This document shows, piece after piece, positions 16,988 to 26,900 of a DNA stretch of 64,000 nucleotides. The translations under genes were made by a program, and so were the position numbers. Each line of letters starts with the position of its first letter. Within the stretch, counting starts at the first letter, position 1. The stretch lies in contig NZ_BJNZ01000001.1 in NCBI RefSeq assembly GCF_006539945.1, positions 186,001-250,000 on the forward strand, in the 5' to 3' direction. A model generated the notes under the pieces. The model ran no database searches and had not been told where the DNA came from. It worked only from the letters and a program-made list of their open reading frames with translations. The DNA comes from Cellulosimicrobium cellulans (GTDB lineage: Bacteria; Actinomycetota; Actinomycetes; Actinomycetales; Cellulomonadaceae).

Positions 16988-17863
16988 TCAGGCGCCGCCG
17001 GCGGCCCCGCGGGCGGCCGCGCGCTTGGCGACGAACGCCTCGATCCCGTCGAGGAGGATGTCGAGCCCGAACCCGATGTCGCTCTCCCCGTCGTCGGGCT
17101 GGGCCTCGGCGGGCGTCCACGCGGCGAGCGCCCCGGTGAGGGCGGGGTACGTCTCGGGGTCGACGAGCCGGGTGAGCACGAGCTCGTAGTCGGCGTACGG
17201 GTTGGCGGCCGCGACTGCGTCCTGGTCGAGCTCGGCCTCGGGCGTGTCGGCCGGGAGCCCCTGCGCGTGGCGCACGGCCTCGGCGGCGGCGCGCCGGGTC
17301 TCGACCTGGACGCGCCCCTCGCCGAGCACGTGCTGCGCGAGGAGCCCCACGATCTGGAGCTTCTCGTCCGTGGTCAGGTCGAGCGGCGCGAGGATCGCGA
17401 ACGCGCGGTCGATCCAGCGCAGGCGGCGGGGGCCGACCTGCGCGGTCGTGAGCGGCAGGTCGAGGAACCAGGGCCGCGCGAGGACGCCCGCGATCTGCGC
17501 GCGCGTCCACGCCGCGAGCCCGGCGCGCCAGTCGGCCTCGTCGTACGGCGGCAGCTCGAGCACGTCCGCGGCGGCGTCGGCCATGAGGACGAGGAGCTCG
17601 TCCTTGCTCTCGACGTAGCGGTAGAGCGCCATCGACGAGTACCCGAGCGACTCGGCGACGCGCGCCATGGACACCGCGGGCAGGCCCTCGGCGTCGGCGA
17701 GGTCGACGGCGGCACGCACCACCTGCTCGACGCTCAGGGCGGGCTTGGGGCCGCGCCGCGGCGCGTGGCCGCGTCCCCAGAGTCGTGCGACGACGGGCGG
17801 GAGCTCCGTCCCGGCGGCCGGTCGGTCGGTGCGGGGTCGGTCGTCGGCGTCGGTCCCGGTCAT
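16988..17863 (-). CDS. TetR-family regulator with TetR_C C-terminal domain
   Basis: A 291-residue regulator with the helix-turn-helix at about 43-90 (SVEQVVRAAVDLADAEGLPA, VSMARVAESLGYSSMALYRY) and a long helical ligand-binding domain containing RPWFLDLPLTTAQVGPRRL. The N-terminal 40 residues are an extra Pro/Arg-rich extension. It is divergent from the drug-type ABC exporter and most likely controls it, as is common for DrrAB systems. A palindromic half-site pair lies in the shared promoter region. Confidence 0.87.
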   Translation of the reverse strand: MTGTDADDRPRTDRPAAGTELPPVVARLWGRGHAPRRGPKPALSVEQVVRAAVDLADAEGLPAVSMARVAESLGYSSMALYRYVESKDELLVLMADAAADVLELPPYDEADWRAGLAAWTRAQIAGVLARPWFLDLPLTTAQVGPRRLRWIDRAFAILAPLDLTTDEKLQIVGLLAQHVLGEGRVQVETRRAAAEAVRHAQGLPADTPEAELDQDAVAAANPYADYELVLTRLVDPETYPALTGALAAWTPAEAQPDDGESDIGFGLDILLDGIEAFVAKRAAARGAAGGA

Positions 17864-17884
17864 GTCGTCATCCTCCCGCGGGCC

Positions 17885-17944
17885 TTGACCGCTCGCGAAA
17901 CTGTGTCTACCGTCAGCAGAACATTAGCGTCCATAAACAGTTTC
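17885..17944 (+). promoter_or_regulatory. promoter and candidate TetR operator of the DrrAB-type genes
   Basis: TTGACC (17885-17890), a 17-bp spacer and TACCGT (17908-17913) form a near-ideal actinobacterial promoter reading toward the exporter. GAAACTGT (17897-17904) in the spacer and its exact reverse complement ACAGTTTC (17937-17944) bracket the -10 and start site; their centres are 40 bp apart, about four helix turns. Confidence 0.65.
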
Positions 17945-17992
17945 TCTCCAACGCTGTTCTCGGGACGTCCCCAGGAGTCCCCAGGAGTCCCC

Positions 17993-18991
17993 ATGTCAGC
18001 ACCCGACGTGCTCGTGCGTGCCGAGGGCCTGCGCAAGAGCTACGGCTCCGCCCGCAGGTCGGTCCGCGTGCTCGACGGCGTCGACCTCACGCTGCACCGC
18101 GGCGAGGTCCTCGCCCTCCTCGGCCCCAACGGCGCGGGGAAGACCACCACCGTCCGCATCCTCGCCACGCTCTTGCGCCCCGACGGCGGGACGGCCACCG
18201 TCGCGGGCCACGACGTCGTGCGCGACGCCGCGCGCGTGCGCAGTCTCATCAGCCTCACCGGGCAGTACGCTGCGGTCGACGAGAAGCAGTCGGGGCGCGA
18301 GAACCTCACGATGATGGGCCGCCTCGCGCACCTGCCGCGTCGTGCCACGCGTGCCCGCGTCGACGGCCTGCTCGACGCGTTCGACCTCGCCGGCGCCGCC
18401 GACAGGCGTGTCGGCACCTACTCCGGCGGCATGCGACGTCGGCTCGACCTCGCGGCCGGGCTGCTCACCCGTCCCCAGGTCATGTTCCTCGACGAGCCCA
18501 CCACCGGCCTCGACCCGCGCAGCCGCCAGGCCATGTGGGAGGTGATCCGGGGCGTCGTCGCCGACGGCACGAGCCTGTTCCTCACGACGCAGTACCTCGA
18601 GGAGGCCGACCAGCTCGCCGACCGCGTCGCGCTCGTCGACGACGGCCGTGTCGTCGCCGAGGGCTCCCCGTCCGACCTCAAGCGCCGCGTCGGCGACGCG
18701 AGCATCGAGCTCACCTTCGCGTCGGTCGCCGAGGCGGCGTCGGTCGGGTCCGCAGGGCCCTGGCCGGAGGCGCCCGCCGTCAGCTCCGCGACGCTCCGCG
18801 TGCCGACCGACGGTTCGGTCGAGCACGTGCGCGACGTCCTCGCCGCGGTGGCGCGGACGGGCGTCGAGCCCGTGCGGTGGGAGGTGCGCGCGCCGACGCT
18901 CGACGACGTGTTCCTCACCCTGACGGGCCACGCCGCGCGGACGCGCGACCGGGACGACGTCGCGACCGCCCACGAGGGGACCGCAGCATGA
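17993..18991 (+). CDS. daunorubicin-resistance-type ABC exporter, ATP-binding subunit
   Basis: A 332-residue ABC ATPase of the DrrA/CcmA group. Walker A is GPNGAGKTT (about 45), the signature YSGGMRRRLDLA, Walker B VMFLDEPTTGLDP, and a C-terminal DrrA-specific extension (about 225-332) ending in PTLDDVFLTLTGH, the DUF4162 element. It energises export of hydrophobic drugs or lipids by the permease encoded next (ATGA overlap at 18988). The start at 17993 is preceded by a duplicated CCAGGAGTCC ribosome-binding sequence; longer frames run through the divergent TetR gene. Confidence 0.9.
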   Translation: MSAPDVLVRAEGLRKSYGSARRSVRVLDGVDLTLHRGEVLALLGPNGAGKTTTVRILATLLRPDGGTATVAGHDVVRDAARVRSLISLTGQYAAVDEKQSGRENLTMMGRLAHLPRRATRARVDGLLDAFDLAGAADRRVGTYSGGMRRRLDLAAGLLTRPQVMFLDEPTTGLDPRSRQAMWEVIRGVVADGTSLFLTTQYLEEADQLADRVALVDDGRVVAEGSPSDLKRRVGDASIELTFASVAEAASVGSAGPWPEAPAVSSATLRVPTDGSVEHVRDVLAAVARTGVEPVRWEVRAPTLDDVFLTLTGHAARTRDRDDVATAHEGTAA

Positions 18992-19839
18992 CCGCCCTGA
19001 CCACCGCCGCGCCGTCGGGCACGACGCCGCGCCTCCCCGCTCCCGTGGCCCGGCCGGGCCGCCACGTGCTCGCCGACGCCGGGACGATGGTCGCGCGCTC
19101 GCTGCGGCTCGTGCGCCGCGAGCCGGACGAGCTGATCCTCGCGCTCGTGCTGCCCGTGATGCTCATGATCCTGTTCGTGTACGTGTTCGGCGGCGCGATG
19201 AGCGTCGGCACGGACTACGTCACGTACGCGACGCCAGGGATCATCCTGCTGTGCGCGGGCTACGGGGCGTCGAACACGGCGATCGCCGTGGAGCAGGACA
19301 TGTCCGGCGGCATCATGGACCGGTTCCGGTCGATGCCGATCGCGAGCTGGACGGTGCTCGTGGGGCACGTCGTGGCGAGCGTCGTGAAGAACCTCGTGAC
19401 GACGGCCGTCGTGCTGGGCGTCGCGTTCCTCATCGGCTTCCGGCCCGACGCGGACGCTCTCGAGTGGCTCGGGGCCCTCGGGGTCGTCGCGGTGTACGTG
19501 CTCGCGATCACGAGCGTCGCGGCCTTCGTGGGCGTGCTCGTGCGCTCGCCCGCGGCGGCCGGGGGGTTCAGCTTCTTCATGCTCTTCCTGCCCTACGTGT
19601 CGAGCGCGTTCGTGCCGCCGGAGACGATGCCGGCATGGCTGCGCGGGTTCGCGGAGCACCAGCCCGTCACGCCGGTGATCGAGACGATCCGCGGCCTGCT
19701 CGTCGGCACGGACTCGACGGGGGCGCCGGTCACGGACCTGGGCCCGACGGCGGCCCTCGCCCTCGCGTGGTGCGTCGTCCTCGTCCTGGTGTTCCTCGGC
19801 GCGGCGGCGGCCGTGTTCGCGCGCCGTCGTCGCCGATAG
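18988..19839 (+). CDS. ABC-2 type exporter permease (DrrB-like)
   Basis: A 283-residue permease with six hydrophobic segments, for example LILALVLPVMLMILFVYVFG (about 50-70) and FSFFMLFLPYVSSAFVPPETM (about 190-210). The latter, with the MP-W-L-R-GFAEHQPVTPVIETIRGLL segment, is the ABC2 signature. It pairs with the ATPase upstream by a 4-nt start-stop overlap. Substrate specificity cannot be deduced; the TetR neighbour suggests a xenobiotic or a self-made metabolite. Confidence 0.9.
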   Translation: MTALTTAAPSGTTPRLPAPVARPGRHVLADAGTMVARSLRLVRREPDELILALVLPVMLMILFVYVFGGAMSVGTDYVTYATPGIILLCAGYGASNTAIAVEQDMSGGIMDRFRSMPIASWTVLVGHVVASVVKNLVTTAVVLGVAFLIGFRPDADALEWLGALGVVAVYVLAITSVAAFVGVLVRSPAAAGGFSFFMLFLPYVSSAFVPPETMPAWLRGFAEHQPVTPVIETIRGLLVGTDSTGAPVTDLGPTAALALAWCVVLVLVFLGAAAAVFARRRRR

Positions 19840-19880
19840 ATCGATCCGTGCGGCGAGCTCACCCAGGAAGCAGGGAACGA

Positions 19881-20477
19881 ATGATCGAGATCAGGCGCGG
19901 CGACGAGCTCGGCGAGAGCAGTCGGCGGCGGATCACCGAGGTGCTCGTGCGCGGCTTCGCGGACGACTTCGCGTACTTCTCGAAGGACCCGCGCGAGCTG
20001 GCGGACGCGTTCGCGCACATGCTCGTCCTCGAACGGTTCTACGTCGCGGTCGTCGACGGCGAGCCCGCCGCCGTCGCCTCGGTCACCGAGGGCGCGCAGG
20101 AGTGCTTCGCCCCCGAGAAACGTCCCTTCCGGGACACGTGGGGTCGGGTCCACGGCGCGATCAGCTACCGGATCGTCCGGAGCCAGTTCCTCGGCGCGTA
20201 CGACGGTGCACGGGACGGCCTCGCCGAGATCGGGTTCGTCACGACCGCGCCGGAGCACCAGGGTCAGGGTGTGGGCACCGCACTCATGCGCCACCTGATG
20301 ACGCTGCCGTACGACGAGCTCGTGCTGCGCGACATCAAGGACACCAACGCCCCGGCGCTCGGGCTCTACCGCAAGCTCGGGTTCACGGAGACGGGGCGCC
20401 GTCCGGTGCGGTTCGCCCGGCGGGCGGGGTTCTCGGCGTACGTCACCATGAGCCGCGCCCGGGTCGTCGCGTCGTGA
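19881..20477 (+). CDS. GNAT-family N-acetyltransferase
   Basis: A 198-residue acetyltransferase. Motif A, the acetyl-CoA loop, is GFVTTAPEHQGQGVGTALMRHL (about 118-139), followed by LRDIKDTNAPALGLYRKLGF, the usual C-terminal motif. The ATG at 19881 follows AGGGAACGA. Acceptor unknown. It lies 41 nt after the exporter permease on the same strand, so it might be co-transcribed and act on the same toxic compound; that link is inference. Confidence 0.85.
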   Translation: MIEIRRGDELGESSRRRITEVLVRGFADDFAYFSKDPRELADAFAHMLVLERFYVAVVDGEPAAVASVTEGAQECFAPEKRPFRDTWGRVHGAISYRIVRSQFLGAYDGARDGLAEIGFVTTAPEHQGQGVGTALMRHLMTLPYDELVLRDIKDTNAPALGLYRKLGFTETGRRPVRFARRAGFSAYVTMSRARVVAS

Positions 20478-20552
20478 CCGCTGCCGGCGCGGTGCCCGTC
20501 GGTCGACCTGCCCGGTGAGCGGCGGCGCCGGAGTGCGCGCCGGGCACCGTCG

Positions 20553-21347
20553 TCAGTAGCGGCGGCGCCGGCCCGCCGCGCCCACCGCGAGCCGACCGGC
20601 GAGCGGGACGACGGTCTGGACGGCGAGGCTCGCGGCCAGCGCGATCCCGAAGGCTGCGGCGACACCGAGCCGGTCCACGAGGAGCGCGACGAGGAGGCAG
20701 AAGACCGCGAACCCGGTGAGCCCGGCCAGCATGCCGCGCAGCAGGCGGACCGTCTCGGCCGACCCGCGCTGCGCGAGCGCGAAGGCCGCGACCACGCTCG
20801 ACGCGATCGGGAACGGCGCGAGCACGCCCGTCATCGCGGGCCCGAGCGCGCCTGACGCGGTGGTGACGGCGAGGACGAGCGTCGCCGTCGCGGCGGCGCG
20901 CGCCGGCAGGTCCCACCAGGGCGCCGCCGCGACGGGCGGCGAGGTGCCCGGCCCGTCGGGCGGCATGACCCGGGACGCGCCCCAGAACGTCGCGAGCGCC
21001 ACCACGAACGCGATCCCGGCGGGCAGCGTCAGCCGGGCGAGGGCGACGTCCGCGACGAGGCACGCGGCCCAGGACGCCGCGAGCGCACCCACCCAGCCCG
21101 TCCGGCGCGAGCACCAGCCGAACACCACGGCGAACAGGGCGAGGGACGTGAGGCCGAGGAGCGCCGAGGACGCTGCGGCGGCGCCGAACGCGGTGCCGTG
21201 GTCGAGCGTGGTGATGAGCAGGATCGGCCCGGCGACGACCGGCAGCCCGACGAGCACCCCCGCGAGCCGGGCTCCCCAGCGCCGTCCGGCGAGCGTGGAC
21301 GCGACCACCAGGGCCGGCGCCAGCACGAGCTGGAGGAGCAGCGTCAC
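20553..21347 (-). CDS. multi-pass membrane protein of unknown function
   Basis: A 264-residue protein with seven or eight hydrophobic segments (LLLQLVLAPALVVASTLAG..., LLGLTSLALFAVVFGWC, GIAFVVALATFW, ATATLVLAVTTASGA, MLAGLTGFAVFCLLVALLV, FGIALAASLAVQTVVPLA) and a basic RRRRY tail. I do not recognise a named family with certainty. The GTG at 21347 has no ribosome-binding site but follows TACCGT by 6 nt, suggesting a leaderless transcript. Confidence 0.7.
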   Translation of the reverse strand: MTLLLQLVLAPALVVASTLAGRRWGARLAGVLVGLPVVAGPILLITTLDHGTAFGAAAASSALLGLTSLALFAVVFGWCSRRTGWVGALAASWAACLVADVALARLTLPAGIAFVVALATFWGASRVMPPDGPGTSPPVAAAPWWDLPARAAATATLVLAVTTASGALGPAMTGVLAPFPIASSVVAAFALAQRGSAETVRLLRGMLAGLTGFAVFCLLVALLVDRLGVAAAFGIALAASLAVQTVVPLAGRLAVGAAGRRRRY

Positions 21348-21549
21348 GCGGTCACGGTAGCCGGTGCCTGTGGCCGTTCCCGAACGCGCCCCGGGCGCCG
21401 AGCGCCGGGGGACAGGAAGAAGGGCGGCGGTCCCGGAGTCCTGTCCACCGGGACCGCCGCCCGCGGGGGCGACACCGTCGACGTGAAGCCGCCCCCGAGT
21501 CGGGGGCCGGGCGGTGAGGAGGGTCCGCCCGGCCGTGCGCGGCGGTCGG

Positions 21550-23577
21550 TCAGACCGCCGCGAGCCGACGGCGCAGCCCGAGCCCGACGCCCGCGACACC
21601 CGCGAGCACGGTCCCGCCGACGAGCGCCGACATGCCGAGCGACACCCGTCCGACGGGGCTGTTCTCGACGCTGTCCTTGAGCTCCGCCGTGCCGTCGGAG
21701 AGGGTCCCCGTGCCGTCGGACAGCGCGGCGGCGCCGTCCGCGATGCGGGTGCTGCCGTCGTGCAGGTCCGACGCGCCGTCGGCGAGCGTCGTCGTCCCGG
21801 CGTGCAGCGTCGTCGAGCCCTCGGCGAGCGCGGCGTTGCCCGCCGCCAGGGTCGTCGCGCCGGTGGAGAGCGTCGTGAGCCCGTTCTGCAGGCGCAGGGT
21901 CCCGTCCTCGAGGCGCATCGTCCCGGCGAACAGGTCGCCTGCGCCGGTGCGCAGCCGCACCGTGCCGGCGGAGAGATCGGCCGCGCCGGTCGTGGCCCTG
22001 GCCGTCCCCGCCTTGAGGTCGGCGGCACCGGTGGCGAGGTCCGACGTGCCCGTCGCGAGCTCGGAGGTCTTCGTCGCGAGGAGCGCGCTGCCGCCGCTCA
22101 CGCGCGCGGCACCTGCGGCGAGGTCGGCGTTGCCGTCCGCGACCTTCGAGGCGCCGGCGCTGAGCTCGCCGACCTTCCCGTGGAGCGTCGCGGCACCCGT
22201 CTCGAGCTCGCCGATCTTGCCGTCCAGGGTCGTGGCACCGGTAGCCAGCGCGTCGATGCCGCCCGCGAGCTGGACGTCGATGCCGGTCCGGAGCTGCTGG
22301 ACCCCCGCTGCGAGACCCGGCTGCGCGGGGGTGCCCTCGCCGAGGCCCGCGCGGAGCCGCGCGAGCCCCGTGGTGAGCCCGGGCCGCTCCGGGGTGCCGG
22401 TCCCCAGGCCGGCCGAGAGCTGGTCGATACCGGCGGTGACGTCGGCCGCCCCCACGGAGAGCTCACCCGCGCCGGACGCCAGTCGTCCCGCGCCGACCGC
22501 GATCTGCGCTGACGCGCCGGGAGCCGACTCGGTGCCGTTGCCCAGGGCACGGAGGGACGCCGCGATCGTCCCGAGGCTCTCCGGGGTCGCTGCGGCCTCT
22601 CCGCGCGCGATCCTGTCCAGCTGCGCCGCAAGGCCGTCCAGGTTGGTCCCGACGGTCACGGCGGAGCGCTGGAGCTCGTCGGCAGAACCCCGCAGCTGGT
22701 CGGCGCCTCCGCCGAGGGCGACCGCACCACCGCGCGCCCGGGCCGCTCCTCCCCGCAGCTCGTCGACCCCGGCCTGGATCGTGCCGACCGCGCCGTCGGC
22801 CGTGGCGACTCCGCCGGCCAGGCGCGCCGCGCCGCCGGAGAGCTGCGCCCGGCCCTGGTCGAGGGCCTGGACCCCGGCGCCGAGGCTCTCGCGCACGCCG
22901 GTGCGGAGCTCGGTCGTCCCCGCGGCGAGGGTGCCGGCCCCCGTCGCGAGCCGACCGGCTCCGGACGCGAGGTCGGCGGAACCGTCCGCGGCGCGCGCGG
23001 CCCCGGCGCTCAGGTCGCCGGCGCCCGTGCTGAGGTCGCCCGCTCCCGCGGCGATCTGCGACGCACCGTCGGCGGCGCGCGCGTTGCCGGACGCGAGGCG
23101 GGCGGCCCCGGCGTCGAGGTCCGCGCTGCCCGCGGCGAGGCGGGCCGCGCCGTTCGCGGCGTCGCCCGTGCCCGCGGCGAGGCGGGCGGCCCCGGCGTTC
23201 AGCTCGTCCGCTCCGGCGGCGAGCTCGGTCGCCCCGTCGAGCGCGGTGGTACCGCCCGCGGCGAGCTGGGCGGCGCCGTCGGAGGCCTTCTGCGCCCCGG
23301 CGACGAGATCGCCGGCGCCGTCCTCCAGGTCGCCGGCCCCGTCAGCGAGGCGCTGGGCGCCGGCCTGGGCCTCGGCGGTCCCGTCGGCGAGGGTCGTGGC
23401 GCCGTCGGAGAGCTGTGCGGCCCCGTCGTCGAGGCGGGTCGCGCCGTCGGCGACCTTGCCGTTGTACACGAGCAGGAACGCGATCAGGCCGGCCACCGCG
23501 AGGGCGAGCACGGCGAGCGCGACGGACGTGAGGACCGTGTGGGTGCGCGACGGTCGGGGAGAGGCGTGCTGCGTCAT
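21550..23577 (-). CDS. heptad-repeat (X-X-X-Leu-X-X-Gly) membrane-anchored envelope protein
   Basis: A 675-residue protein with one transmembrane helix near each end (about 16-38 and 645-668). Almost everything between is a run of seven-residue units of the form GAxxLxx/A-A-G (for example LADGAGDLEDGAGDLVAGAQ), as seen in the central region of YhgE/Pip-type proteins. The repeats should make a long extracytoplasmic coiled or helical stalk of roughly 70-80 heptads. Leucine is kept once per unit. The YhgE/Pip ABC-2 domains seem to be missing, so this is a stalk with two anchors. Function unknown; it may span the wall. Confidence 0.8.
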   Translation of the reverse strand: MTQHASPRPSRTHTVLTSVALAVLALAVAGLIAFLLVYNGKVADGATRLDDGAAQLSDGATTLADGTAEAQAGAQRLADGAGDLEDGAGDLVAGAQKASDGAAQLAAGGTTALDGATELAAGADELNAGAARLAAGTGDAANGAARLAAGSADLDAGAARLASGNARAADGASQIAAGAGDLSTGAGDLSAGAARAADGSADLASGAGRLATGAGTLAAGTTELRTGVRESLGAGVQALDQGRAQLSGGAARLAGGVATADGAVGTIQAGVDELRGGAARARGGAVALGGGADQLRGSADELQRSAVTVGTNLDGLAAQLDRIARGEAAATPESLGTIAASLRALGNGTESAPGASAQIAVGAGRLASGAGELSVGAADVTAGIDQLSAGLGTGTPERPGLTTGLARLRAGLGEGTPAQPGLAAGVQQLRTGIDVQLAGGIDALATGATTLDGKIGELETGAATLHGKVGELSAGASKVADGNADLAAGAARVSGGSALLATKTSELATGTSDLATGAADLKAGTARATTGAADLSAGTVRLRTGAGDLFAGTMRLEDGTLRLQNGLTTLSTGATTLAAGNAALAEGSTTLHAGTTTLADGASDLHDGSTRIADGAAALSDGTGTLSDGTAELKDSVENSPVGRVSLGMSALVGGTVLAGVAGVGLGLRRRLAAV

Positions 23578-23691
23578 CGGTCGTCCTTCCTCGCGCCCGG
23601 CGTCGTCGCAGGGCGGTCGGCAAGAGGGGAGAAGAGCGGGAGAGAGGCGGGGTCACGTGCGTGCCCGCCGCGGGAGTGCGCCGGGACCACC

Positions 23692-23711
23692 TCCCGCCAA
23701 CGTTGGCGGGA
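23692..23711. promoter_or_regulatory. 20-bp perfect palindrome, candidate operator
   Basis: TCCCGCCAA-CG-TTGGCGGGA is fully symmetric and lies 115 bp upstream of the heptad-repeat gene start. It has the form of a dimeric-repressor site; the regulator is not identified. Confidence 0.6.
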
Positions 23712-23771
23712 CGTGGAGTAGCAGGTAAATCCCGAACGACGCTAGCAACCACCGGGACAGGGCGGACAGCG

Positions 23772-23827
23772 AGTACTAGGTACTTTCGCCGTCACGATTC
23801 GGTCACGGGGCGGAAGTATCAGGTACT
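23772..23827. promoter_or_regulatory. paired AGTAynnnGTACT operators
   Basis: AGTAC-TAG-GTACT (23772-23784, perfect) and AGTAT-CAG-GTACT (23815-23827, one mismatch) are 43 bp apart centre to centre, about four helix turns. A wider 20-bp consensus GGCGrAAGTAyCwrGTACTC is shared in inverted orientation, supporting one regulator binding twice. Confidence 0.6.
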
Positions 23828-23988
23828 CCGCCCCGAAACCTGTCGCTCGGGGCAACGGGTGGGTCTCCAGAGGCCCGCACCTGCCGGCGCGCACTGTTCA
23901 TCCACCCGTCACCCGCCGGTCCCGGGACGGTCGTCGTCGCGCCACCGCGGGCCACCAGCCTCTGCTCGACCCTCGTCGAAGGAGAGAC

Positions 23989-26900
23989 ATGCCAGCCATC
24001 CCTGAGCAGGCCCGTCAGCGGACCGCGATGCGCACCCCCGTGCGCGCCCCGGCCCGTCGCACGCGCCTCGCCGCGCTCGTCGCCACGGGCGCGACGCTCA
24101 TCCTGGGCCTGGGCGCGCTGCCCGCGCTCGCGGCGGCTCCCGCGCACCCGGCCGGCGGCGCGTCGTCGTCCCCGACGGCGGCGCTCGGCCTCGCGGCTCA
24201 GGCCGCCTGGACGGCGCCCGCCGCGGACGAGGCGTTCCACCGCCTCGCCACGTACCCCGTGTTCCAGAACCGCCCGGCCGGCGAGGACGCCGCTGCCGAG
24301 ACGGTCGCCGAGATCTCGGCGGTGAGCGAGGACGGGCGCACGGTCGTCCACACGGACGCGCTCGCGCGCCGCATCGGCTTCCTCGACATCACGGACCCGA
24401 CCGCGCCGAAGGGCCTGGGCACGCTGAGCCTCGCCGAGCTCGGCTCGGAGCACGACGAGCCGACGTCGGTCGCGATCGTCGGCGGGTACGTGCTCGTCGT
24501 CGTGGACACCTCCGTGAGCTTCACCGAGCCCAGCGGTCGCCTCGACGTCGTCGACCTCGCCACGCGCGAGCGCGTGCGGTCGTTCGACCTCGGCGGCCAG
24601 CCCGACTCGGTCGCCGTGACGCCCGACGGCGCGCACGCCGTCGTCGCGATCGAGAACCAGCGTGACGAGGAGATCACCCCTGAGGGGGGTGACGAGGGCG
24701 ACCTCCCGCAGCTCCCCGGCGGCTTCCTCCAGATCCTCGACCTGCCGGGCGACGACCCGGCCGCCTGGTCGACCCGCGCCGTCTCCTTCCTCGACGAGGC
24801 CGGCGCGCCGCTCCCGGTCGTCGAGGCGGCCGGCCTCGACACCCCGCAGGACCCCGAGCCCGAGTACGTCGCCGTCAACCCGGCGGGCACGAAGGTCGCG
24901 GTGACGCTCCAGGAGAACAACGGCGTCGCCGTCGTCGACATCGCGACGGGCGAGATCGAGACCGTCTTCTCCGCGGGCGCTGTCGCCGTGTCCGGGATCG
25001 ACGTGAAGAAGGACGGCGTGATCGACCAGACCGGGTCGATCCCCGCGACGCCGCGCGAGCCCGACGCGATCGGCTGGCTCGACGACGCGCACGTCGCGAC
25101 CGCGAACGAGGGCGACTGGAAGGGCGGCTCGCGCGGCTGGTCGGTGTTCGACGCCGCGTCGGGCGAGGTCGTCTGGGACGCGGGCGCGGAGCTCGAGCGC
25201 CTCGCCGTCCGCGTCGGCCTGCACACGGAGGACCGTGCGGCCAAGAAGGGCGTCGAGCCCGAGGGCCTGACCGTCGCGACGCTCGGCGGGACGCGCTACG
25301 CGTTCGTCGGGTCGGAGCGCTCGAACTTCGTCGCCGTCTACGACGTCTCCGAGCCGAGCGCCCCGCGGTTCGTCCAGGTGCTCGCGACGACCAACGGTCC
25401 CGAGGGCCTGCTCGTCGTCCCGGAGCGCGACCTGCTCGTCGTCTCGAGCGAGGAGGACGACGCCGGTGCGGGCGTGCGGTCGGCCGTCACCGTGTTCGGG
25501 CGCGGCGCGCAGTGGTCCGACGGCGCGGGGTCGCCGCAGTTCCCGAGCGTCGTCTCCGCGGACGCGACCGAGGGCGCGCAGGCCGGCGCCCCGATCGGCT
25601 GGGGCGCGCTCGGCGCGCTGACCGCCGACCCGACCGATCCCCAGCGCCTGTGGACGGCGACCGACGCCGCGTACTCCACGACGCAGCTCCTGTCGCTCGA
25701 CGTGAGCGGCTACGGCGCGGGCTCCCCGGCCGTCATCGACCGGACCGTGACGCTCACGCGCGACGGCGCCCCGGTGGGCCTCGACGTCGAGGGCGTCGCG
25801 GCGCGCGCCGACGGCGGGTTCTGGCTCGGCGTCGAGGGCGCGACCGGTGCGGAGAACGCCATCGTGCGCGTCGATGCCGCGGGCGCGGTCGTCGAGTCGG
25901 TCGCGCTGCCCGAGGCGGTCGCCGCGGGCCTCGGCAAGCAGGGCATCGAGGGCGTCGCGGTCGCCCCGGCGGTCTCGACGGCCGACGGAGCCGCGGGAGA
26001 GGCTGCGGGCGAGCAGGTGTGGGTCGCGCTCCAGCGCGGCCTGACCACCGACGAGGGCGGCACGGCGGGCACCGCGCGCCTCGGCCGCTACGACGTCGCG
26101 TCGGGAACGTGGGACTGGTTCGCGTACCCGCTCGAGCAGACCACGACCGACGGCGACTGGCTGGGCCTCAGCGAGGTGACCGTCGTCGACCACGACACCC
26201 TCGCCGTGATCGAGCGCGACAAGCTCAACGGCCCCGCCGCCGCGGTGAAGCGCGTCTACGCGGTCGACGTACCCGACGTCGCCGTCGGCGCCGCGTCGAC
26301 GACGCCGGTCGCCGTCACCAAGACGCTCGCGCACGACGTCCTGCCCGCCCTGCGCGCCACGAACGGCTGGACGCAGGAGAAGCTCGAGGGCCTCACGGTC
26401 GGCGGCGACGGCACGGTCTGGGCAATCACCGACAACGACGGCCTCGACGACGCCACGGGCGAGACCGTGCTCCTGAGCCTCGGCGCGGCGTCCGACGTGT
26501 TCGAGGGTCACCTCGACGGCGAGAACCCGGGCGGACCGGGCGAGCCCGGCGAGACGCCCGGCGCGGGCGAGCAGCCTCCGTCGTCCCCGCTCCACACGGT
26601 CGACGTCGACGACCTCACCGACGCGAACCACGGCGGCGTCACCCTCTCCCCGGCGCGCGTCCGCGCGGGGGAGCAGGTCACGGCGACGGCCGAGGGCTTC
26701 GCGCCCGGCGAGTGGGTCTCCGCGACCCTCTTCTCGACCCCGGCCGACCTGGGCATGGTCCGCGCCGACGCCTCGGGCACCCTCACCGCGACCGTGACGA
26801 TCCCCGCCGACGTCGCGGCGGGCGAGCACCGGTTCGCGATCGTCGGGCAGGTGGACGGCCGCGTCCTGTGGACGGAGCTCGAGGTCCTCGCCGCGGACGG

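Larger units (their letters stand above)
23578..23988. other. 411-bp divergent regulatory region
   Basis: No gene seen. The AT-richer parts (about 23720-23830) contain one perfect 20-bp palindrome and two 13-bp palindromes given separately. It must hold the promoters of the heptad-repeat gene (leftward) and the anchored esterase (rightward). Confidence 0.7.
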
